Shown piece after piece: positions 1 through 6,330 of a DNA stretch of 6,330 bases. This DNA comes from Burkholderiaceae bacterium (GTDB lineage Bacteria; Pseudomonadota; Gammaproteobacteria; Burkholderiales; Burkholderiaceae): the NCBI GenBank assembly GCA_025458735.1, contig JALORV010000152.1, positions 1-6,330 on the forward strand, written 5' to 3'. Positions within the stretch are counted from its first letter, which is position 1; every line of letters starts with the position of its first letter. The position numbers were made by a program, and so were the translations under genes. Under the pieces are notes generated by a model. That model ran no database searches. It was not told the origin of the DNA and was given only the letters and a program-made list of their open reading frames with translations.

Positions 1-2397
<2,397 letters not shown>

Positions 2398-2398
2398 C

Positions 2399-2908
2399 AT
2401 GCGCAGCCGCCCGGTGATGCGCCGTCGACTGCTGCTGGCGCTGGTCGCCGCGCCACTGGCCGGCTGCGGTTTCAAGCTGCGCGGCACGCAGACGCTGCCG
2501 GTCGAGACCATCTACCTCGCGCTGCCGGTCAACTCCGCCATCGGCGCCGAGATGTCGCGCCTGCTGCGCTCCTCCACCAATGCGCGCATCGTGTCGGACC
2601 GCAAGGAAGCGCAGGCGATCTTCGAACTGCTGGGCGAATCGCGCGAGCGCGAAGTCGTGGCGATCAATGCCCAGGGCCGCGCCACCGAGTACCAGCTGCG
2701 CCTGCGCATCCGCTTCCGCGTGCTCGACCGCGACGCGCTCGAACTGATCGCGCCGACCGACCTCCTGGCCCGGCGCGACATCACCTTCAACGAGTCGGAT
2801 CTGCTGGCCAAGGAGTCGGAAGAAGGCCTGCTCTATCGCGACATGCAAAGCGACCTGGTGCGACAGATGGTCAATCGGCTGTCGGCCATGCGCCTGGACC
2901 CGGCCTGA
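2399..2908 (+). CDS. lptE: LPS-assembly lipoprotein LptE
   Basis: Outer-membrane lipoprotein of 169 aa. In the family, LptE plugs the LptD beta-barrel and helps deliver lipopolysaccharide to the cell surface. The N-terminus is a lipoprotein signal: basic residues (RRR at 8-10), a hydrophobic stretch (11-19) and the lipobox L20-A21-G22-C23, with predicted cleavage before Cys23. Gly at +2 is compatible with outer-membrane sorting. Directly after the Cys comes GFKLRG, the typical start of mature LptE (family form CGFxLRG). The remainder is the small mixed alpha/beta LptE domain. The chosen ATG lies one base after the leuS stop (TGAcATG), with no clear Shine-Dalgarno sequence, so translation probably depends on coupling to leuS. 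A second in-frame ATG at 2417 (Met7) would also leave a usable signal peptide. The stop overlaps the holA start by one base. The leuS-lptE-holA order is common in proteobacteria and supports the call. Confidence 0.94.
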   Translation: MRSRPVMRRRLLLALVAAPLAGCGFKLRGTQTLPVETIYLALPVNSAIGAEMSRLLRSSTNARIVSDRKEAQAIFELLGESREREVVAINAQGRATEYQLRLRIRFRVLDRDALELIAPTDLLARRDITFNESDLLAKESEEGLLYRDMQSDLVRQMVNRLSAMRLDPA

Positions 2909-3936
2909 TGGCCACGCAGCGTGGCGATGCGCTGGCGATGCTGCTCGCCCGCATCAGCCGCGAGCGGCGGCTGCCGCCGCTGGTGACCGTCAGCAGCGAC
3001 GAAGCGCTGCACGCACTCGAAGCGCAGGACGCCCTGCGTGCCGCTGCCCGCGAACACGGCTACACCGAGCGCGAGGTGCTCAACGCCGACGCGCGCTTCG
3101 ACTGGTCGCGGCTGACCGAGGTGCGCCAGGGCCTGTCACTGTTCGCCGAGCGCCGCATCGTCGAAGTGCGCCTGCCGGGAGGCAAGCCCGGCGTGGCCGG
3201 CGCGGCGGCCCTCGAGGCGCTCGGCAACGAGCCGATCGAGGATGTCTTCACGCTGGTCGCCCTGCCGCGGCTCGATCGCCGCACGCGCGAGACGCGCTGG
3301 GCCAGCGCGCTCGCGCGCGGGGTCTGGCTCGACATCGATCCGATCGACCGCACTGCCCTGCCGGGGTGGATCGGCGAGCGCCTGGCGCGGCAGGGCCAGC
3401 GTGCTTCGGCGGAGGCGCTCGACTTCCTGGCCGAACGGGTCGAAGGCAACCTGCTCGCGGCGCACCAGGAGATAGTCAAGCTCGGTCTGCTGCATCCGGC
3501 CGGTGAACTGACGATCGCGCAGGTGGCCGAAGCGGTGCTCAACGTGGCCCGCTACGACGTGTTCCAGCTGCCGCTTGCCATGCTGGCGGGCGACGCAACG
3601 CGCGTGGCCCGCACGATGGACGGCCTGCGGGCCGAGGGCGAGGCGCTGCCGCTGGTGGTCTGGGCCATCGCCGAGGAGCTGCGCACGCTGCTGCGCGTGC
3701 GGGCGCTGGTGGATGCCGGTCGGCCGTTTGCGGTCGCGGCGCGGGAGCAGCGGATCTGGGGCCCGCGTGAAGGACTGATGGCGCGCGCCATCACGCGGCT
3801 GGACGTCCGGCGGCTCGCTCGAGCCCTGCACCGGACCGCCGATGTCGACCGCGTGGCCAAGGGCCTGCGGGCCGCACGGGCCGACAGCGACGCCTGGCTG
3901 GAACTGACCGACGTGGCCCTGAGCATTGCCCGCTGA
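2908..3936 (+). CDS. holA: DNA polymerase III subunit delta (clamp loader)
   Basis: Delta subunit of the clamp loader, which binds the beta sliding clamp and opens the ring for loading on primed DNA. The product is 342 aa, matching E. coli HolA (343 aa). As expected for delta, no Walker A motif is seen; delta has the clamp-loader fold but does not hydrolyse ATP. The segment RQGLSLFAERR places Leu78-Phe79 at the position of E. coli Leu73-Phe74, the pair that wedges into the beta clamp. The stretches ERVEGNLLAAHQEI and AVLNVARYDVF (near residues 175-217) match betaproteobacterial HolA by memory and mark the middle and C-terminal domains. The start ATG shares its A with the lptE stop (TGATG), an arrangement typical of termination-reinitiation coupling; no Shine-Dalgarno motif precedes it. 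It is the last gene of the tight leuS-lptE-holA cluster. Confidence 0.96.
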   Translation: MATQRGDALAMLLARISRERRLPPLVTVSSDEALHALEAQDALRAAAREHGYTEREVLNADARFDWSRLTEVRQGLSLFAERRIVEVRLPGGKPGVAGAAALEALGNEPIEDVFTLVALPRLDRRTRETRWASALARGVWLDIDPIDRTALPGWIGERLARQGQRASAEALDFLAERVEGNLLAAHQEIVKLGLLHPAGELTIAQVAEAVLNVARYDVFQLPLAMLAGDATRVARTMDGLRAEGEALPLVVWAIAEELRTLLRVRALVDAGRPFAVAAREQRIWGPREGLMARAITRLDVRRLARALHRTADVDRVAKGLRAARADSDAWLELTDVALSIAR

Positions 3937-3971
3937 CCCTCGTTGCGCTGAGGCTGAGTCCGCCCGGCTTC

Positions 3972-4003
3972 CGCCGCCGGCGGCCCCGCAGGCCGGGCCC
4001 GCG
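3972..4003. other. GC-rich inverted repeats in the holA-proA spacer
   Basis: The 132-bp spacer between holA and the proA N-terminal frame holds a perfect 12-bp palindrome GCCGCCGGCGGC (3973-3984). It also holds a 5-bp stem CGGCC/GGCCG (3981-3985 with 3991-3995, loop CCGCA) and the palindrome CGGGCCCG (3994-4001). These can fold but are not followed by a T-run, so this is not a standard intrinsic terminator. At this GC content such repeats also arise by chance. No convincing -35/-10 promoter is visible in the spacer. It may separate the holA transcript from proA, but nothing proves this. Confidence 0.25.
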
Positions 4004-4068
4004 GCTACCATGGCACACTGACCGACGTCGGCGCGTTGCCGATTGAGCACGAATCGAAAACCCTCACC

Positions 4069-4164
4069 ATGGCTCGACTCTCACCGGTTGCCGAAGCGGA
4101 GGCAGCGCCTGCCGACCGCGTCCAGGCCGAGTTCGGCGGCGACCTTTCGGCGTACATGCAGGGG
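4069..4164 (+). pseudogene. proA: Out-of-frame N-terminal segment of proA
   Basis: From the ATG at 4069 this frame encodes about 32 residues ending in [10 protein letters not shown]. The end matches the usual start of betaproteobacterial ProA, which has the form D-I-x-x-Y-M followed by a (D/E)LGRRAR-type segment. The frame is then lost: from about 4163 the recognisable ProA sequence continues in the next frame as [15 protein letters not shown]. Roughly seven residues of the LGRRAR-type segment are absent at the junction. A net loss of about 20 nt (any length equal to 2 modulo 3) would explain both the gap and the frame change. The junction lies in GGGG followed by GCC repeats, a sequence prone to slippage and sequencing error. 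The first ~24 residues (Ala/Glu-rich) are an extension not usual in the family, so the true start is uncertain; no Shine-Dalgarno sequence precedes the ATG. Confidence 0.6.
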
Positions 4165-4177
4165 TGCCGCCGCCGCA

Positions 4178-5386
4178 ATGGCGGCCGCGGGCACGGCACA
4201 GCGCAATGCGGCGCTGGCCCACCTCGCAGCAGCGCTGCGGCGCACGCTGCCCGAACTGAAGGCCGCCAACGCACGGGACCTCGAGCGCGCGCGCGCTGCG
4301 GGCCTCGATGCTGCTGCCACCGACCGCCTGACGCTGGCAGCGTCCACCGTCGAGCTGATGGCCACCGGCGTCGAACAGGTGGCGCGGCTGCCGGACCCGA
4401 TCGGCACGATCATCGAGATGCGGCCGCAGCCGAGCGGTATCCAGGTGGGCCGCATGCGCGTGCCGCTGGGCGTGATCGGCATCATCTACGAGAGCCGGCC
4501 GAATGTGACCATCGATGCCGCGGCGCTTTGCATCAAGAGCGGCAACGCGACGATCCTGCGCGGCGGCTCGGAGGCGATCGAGAGCAACCGCCTGCTCGCG
4601 CGGCTGACCGGCGAGGCGCTGGTCGCCGCCGGCCTGCCCGCCACCGCGGTGCAGCTGATCGACACCACCGACCGCGCGGCCGTCGGCGCGCTGGTCACGC
4701 TGACCGAATACGTCGACGTGATCGTGCCGCGCGGCGGCAAGGGCCTGATCGAGCGGCTGATGCGCGAGAGCCGCGTGCCGATGATCAAGCACCTCGACGG
4801 CATCTGCCACGTCTACATCGACGCCGCGGCCGACCCGGCGATGGCGGTGCGCATCGCCGACAACGCCAAGACGCAGCGCTACGGCACCTGCAACACGATG
4901 GAAACCCTGCTGGTGGCAGCGCCCATCGCCGCTGCCGTGCTGCCGGAGCTCGGTCGCATCTACGCTGCCAAGGGCGTGCAGCTGCGCGGCGACGCCGCAG
5001 CGGCCGCCACGCTGGCCAGCGCAGGCATCACCTGCCGTGCCGCCACCGAGGAAGACTGGCGCACCGAGTACCTGGCGCCGATCCTGGCGATCAGGGTCGT
5101 GGCCGGGCTCGACGAGGCGATCGCGCACATCAACACCTACGGCAGCCGGCATACGGATGCGATCGTCACCAGCGATCACGCCGCCGCCATGCGCTTCCTG
5201 CGCGAGGTCGATTCGGCCTCGGTGATGGTCAATGCCTCGACCCGCTTCGCCGACGGCTTCGAGTACGGGCTCGGCGCCGAGATCGGCATCAGCAACGACA
5301 AGCTGCATGCGCGCGGCCCGGTCGGCCTCGAGGGCCTCACTTCGCTCAAGTACGTCGTGTTCGGTCACGGCGAAGTCCGCGGCTGA
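4178..5386 (+). CDS. proA: Gamma-glutamyl phosphate reductase, N-terminus frameshifted
   Basis: NADPH-dependent reduction of gamma-glutamyl phosphate to glutamate-5-semialdehyde, the second step of proline synthesis in the cytoplasm (aldehyde dehydrogenase superfamily). From the ATG at 4178 the intact frame gives 402 aa, against about 420 for the family. Visible motifs: [17 protein letters not shown] early in the protein; [13 protein letters not shown] from residue 121, the nucleotide-binding region; [11 protein letters not shown] with the catalytic Cys at residue 238 (codon 4889-4891); the ProA signature from 308 to 331 (A-I-A-H-I...[10 protein letters not shown]); and the conserved C-terminal [17 protein letters not shown]. 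The frame stays open upstream to a TTG at 4043, but that part reads as Arg/Ser-rich sequence unlike ProA. The normal N-terminus is in another frame (4069-4164). The ATG at 4178 has AGGGG 13 nt upstream, so a shortened enzyme could be made. Either proA is damaged or the sequence contains an error; the rest looks under normal constraint. Confidence 0.9.
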   Translation: MAAAGTAQRNAALAHLAAALRRTLPELKAANARDLERARAAGLDAAATDRLTLAASTVELMATGVEQVARLPDPIGTIIEMRPQPSGIQVGRMRVPLGVIGIIYESRPNVTIDAAALCIKSGNATILRGGSEAIESNRLLARLTGEALVAAGLPATAVQLIDTTDRAAVGALVTLTEYVDVIVPRGGKGLIERLMRESRVPMIKHLDGICHVYIDAAADPAMAVRIADNAKTQRYGTCNTMETLLVAAPIAAAVLPELGRIYAAKGVQLRGDAAAAATLASAGITCRAATEEDWRTEYLAPILAIRVVAGLDEAIAHINTYGSRHTDAIVTSDHAAAMRFLREVDSASVMVNASTRFADGFEYGLGAEIGISNDKLHARGPVGLEGLTSLKYVVFGHGEVRG

Positions 5387-5416
5387 GCCGCTTCCGCCTC
5401 ACCCCTCTCCGCCGCC

Positions 5417-5842
5417 ATGAATGCCTACGCCTGGCTCAAGACCCTGCACATCGTGTTCGTCGTCAGCTGGTTCGCCGGCCTCTTTTACCTGCCGCGCATC
5501 TACGTCAATCTGGCCGATGTGCAGGACGCGGCCACGCGTGAGCGCCTGCTGCTGATGGCGCGCAAGCTGCTGCGCTTCATGACCGGACTGGCGTTCCTGG
5601 CCATCGCGCTCGGCATGGTGCTGTGGGGCGGCTACGGCGTCGGCCGCAACGCCGGCTGGATGCACGCCAAGCTGGTGCTGGTGCTGGGCCTGATCGTCTA
5701 CCACGCCTACTGCGCGGTCTTGTACGGACGCTTCGCCGACGGTGGCAACACACGTTCGCACGTCTGGTTCCGCTGGTTCAACGAGATCCCGGTACTGGCG
5801 CTGCTGGCGATCGTCGCGCTGGCGGTCGGCAAGCCCTTCTGA
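5417..5842 (+). CDS. hemJ: HemJ/CopD-family integral membrane protein
   Basis: A 141-aa inner-membrane protein with four predicted helices, at about 8-27, 53-72, 84-104 and 122-138. It fits the UPF0093/HemJ family, often annotated 'CopD family protein': LHIVFVVSWFAGLFYLPR near the N-terminus, GWMHAKL in the middle, RSHVWFRWFNEIPVL, and a C-terminal GKPF. HemJ is a protoporphyrinogen IX oxidase of heme synthesis, the alternative to HemG and HemY. The His and Lys I recall as essential in cyanobacterial HemJ fit His11 and Lys85; His83 and His96 are further candidates for heme or metal contacts. It lies 30 nt after proA. That leader is pyrimidine-rich with no Shine-Dalgarno motif, so initiation may rely on coupling or ribosomal protein S1. 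The family is firm. The enzymatic role is inferred, since CopD-like copper transport is the competing label; the length and end motifs favour HemJ over the longer CopD proteins. Confidence 0.8.
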   Translation: MNAYAWLKTLHIVFVVSWFAGLFYLPRIYVNLADVQDAATRERLLLMARKLLRFMTGLAFLAIALGMVLWGGYGVGRNAGWMHAKLVLVLGLIVYHAYCAVLYGRFADGGNTRSHVWFRWFNEIPVLALLAIVALAVGKPF

Positions 5843-5856
5843 GCGAGTAAGCTCGC
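5843..5856 (+). other. Small hairpin just after the hemJ stop
   Basis: GCGAG-TAAG-CTCGC is a perfect 5-bp inverted repeat with a 4-nt loop, starting on the base after the hemJ stop. No T-tract follows; the next bases are CCGCAAAG. It could stabilise a transcript end or be a chance palindrome, and it is too short to call a terminator. Confidence 0.25.
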
Positions 5857-5870
5857 CCGCAAAGTTCCGC

Positions 5871-5875
5871 GAAGG
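5871..5875 (+). promoter_or_regulatory. Probable ribosome binding site for the isomerase gene
   Basis: GAAGG lies 11 nt before the ATG at 5887, a partial match to the anti-Shine-Dalgarno complement with slightly long spacing. It supports that ATG over the in-frame ATG at 5911, which would remove the first beta strand. Confidence 0.45.
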
Positions 5876-5886
5876 CATCCCCGAAC

Positions 5887-6330
5887 ATGAGTGCAACCGT
5901 CGACTACTACATGACCCCGGTGTCCCCGTTCACGTACATGGGGCACGATCGCCTGCGGCAGATCTGCCGGCGTCACGACGCGCGCATCAACCTGCGCGTG
6001 ATGGACCTGGGCAAGGTCTTCCCGGCTTCGGGTGGCCTGCCGCTGAAGGATCGTCCGCCGCAGCGGCGCGCCTATCGCATGATGGAGCTGCGGCGCTGGC
6101 GCGAACACCTCGGCTTGCCGATGAACCTCGAGCCGAAGTTCTTTCCGGTGCCGGCCGAGGCCGCGGCCACGCTGATCCTGGCCGTGCAGCAGCGCCTAGG
6201 CACCGAGCCGGCGCTCGACGTCGCCGGTGACTGCCTGCGCGCGATCTGGGCCGAGGACCGCGACCTCTCGGACCGCGCCACCCTGCACCAGATCGTCGCC
6301 GCACGCGGACTCGATGCCGATGCCCTGCTG
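5887..6330 (+). CDS. 2-hydroxychromene-2-carboxylate isomerase-like protein, 3'-truncated
   Basis: The frame is open from the ATG to the window end, giving 148 residues; the family is about 200, so the C-terminus lies outside. The start, VDYYMTPVSPFTYMGHDRL, is the first beta strand and loop of the DsbA-fold/kappa-class GST family (HCCA isomerase). Ser13 in the SPF motif sits where the glutathione-contacting Ser of this family lies. There is no CxxC motif, so a disulfide oxidoreductase role is unlikely. Further family-like features are LGKVFPASGGLPL (41-53), Arg-rich helices in the inserted helical domain, and KFFPVPAE (84-91), which resembles the conserved FPV segment near the cis-proline. 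No signal peptide is seen, so it is probably cytoplasmic. NahD-type members isomerise an intermediate of naphthalene breakdown with glutathione, but no aromatic-degradation genes are nearby. The true substrate is unknown and may be unrelated. Confidence 0.85.
   Translation, partial: MSATVDYYMTPVSPFTYMGHDRLRQICRRHDARINLRVMDLGKVFPASGGLPLKDRPPQRRAYRMMELRRWREHLGLPMNLEPKFFPVPAEAAATLILAVQQRLGTEPALDVAGDCLRAIWAEDRDLSDRATLHQIVAARGLDADALL

Noticed and set aside
3965..4005. Rho-independent terminator after holA
   Set aside because: GC-rich palindromes are present but no T-tract follows, and comparable palindromes are frequent in this GC-rich sequence.
3136..4050. 304-aa minus-strand open frame opposite holA
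   Set aside because: Low-complexity Arg/Gln/Gly/Ala composition, no family match, fully antisense to holA.
4043..4162. TTG at 4043 as the natural ProA start
   Set aside because: The 40 residues it adds are Arg/Ser/Pro-rich and unlike any ProA. The same DNA in the next frame gives the expected DLSAYMQ, so this is out-of-frame readthrough.
4064..5368. 434-aa minus-strand open frame opposite proA
   Set aside because: It is rich in His/Arg/Asp/Gly/Val, shows no recognisable domain and lies antisense to a strongly conserved gene; it looks like a GC-driven shadow.
3937..5416. Absence of nadD after holA as a sign of rearrangement
   Set aside because: nadD follows holA in many gammaproteobacteria. 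As I recall, Burkholderiales place it elsewhere (near hemF and rsfS) and have proA here, so the order looks ordinary.

Overview
This window is a GC-rich, densely packed, all-plus-strand bacterial chromosome segment. It carries a housekeeping cluster in the order leuS (3' part) - lptE - holA - proA - hemJ/CopD-family membrane protein - 2-hydroxychromene-2-carboxylate isomerase-like protein (5' part). By memory of family sequences, the LeuRS, HolA and ProA proteins look most like those of Betaproteobacteria, especially Burkholderiales, and this order resembles the one I recall there. No search was run, so the taxonomic call is an inference. There are no mobile elements, tRNAs, rRNAs or CRISPR arrays.

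Layout. Bases 1-2397 encode all but roughly the first 76 residues of leucyl-tRNA synthetase. After a 1-nt gap comes lptE (2399-2908), the outer-membrane lipoprotein of the LPS export machine. Its stop codon overlaps the start of holA (2908-3936), the delta subunit of the DNA polymerase III clamp loader. A GC-rich spacer of about 130 bp follows. Then comes proA (gamma-glutamyl phosphate reductase, proline synthesis), whose N-terminus appears broken: the expected N-terminal sequence lies in one frame (4069-4164) and the rest of the protein in another (4178-5386). Next is a four-helix membrane protein of the HemJ/CopD type (5417-5842), then a DsbA-fold, kappa-GST-like isomerase (from 5887) that runs off the window end.

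The genes do not form one pathway. leuS-lptE-holA is a translationally coupled housekeeping operon serving translation, envelope biogenesis and replication. proA and hemJ are metabolic genes of proline and heme synthesis, following with small gaps. I found no previously undescribed biological system. The observation most worth checking is the proA frameshift, which may be a real lesion or a sequence or assembly error.
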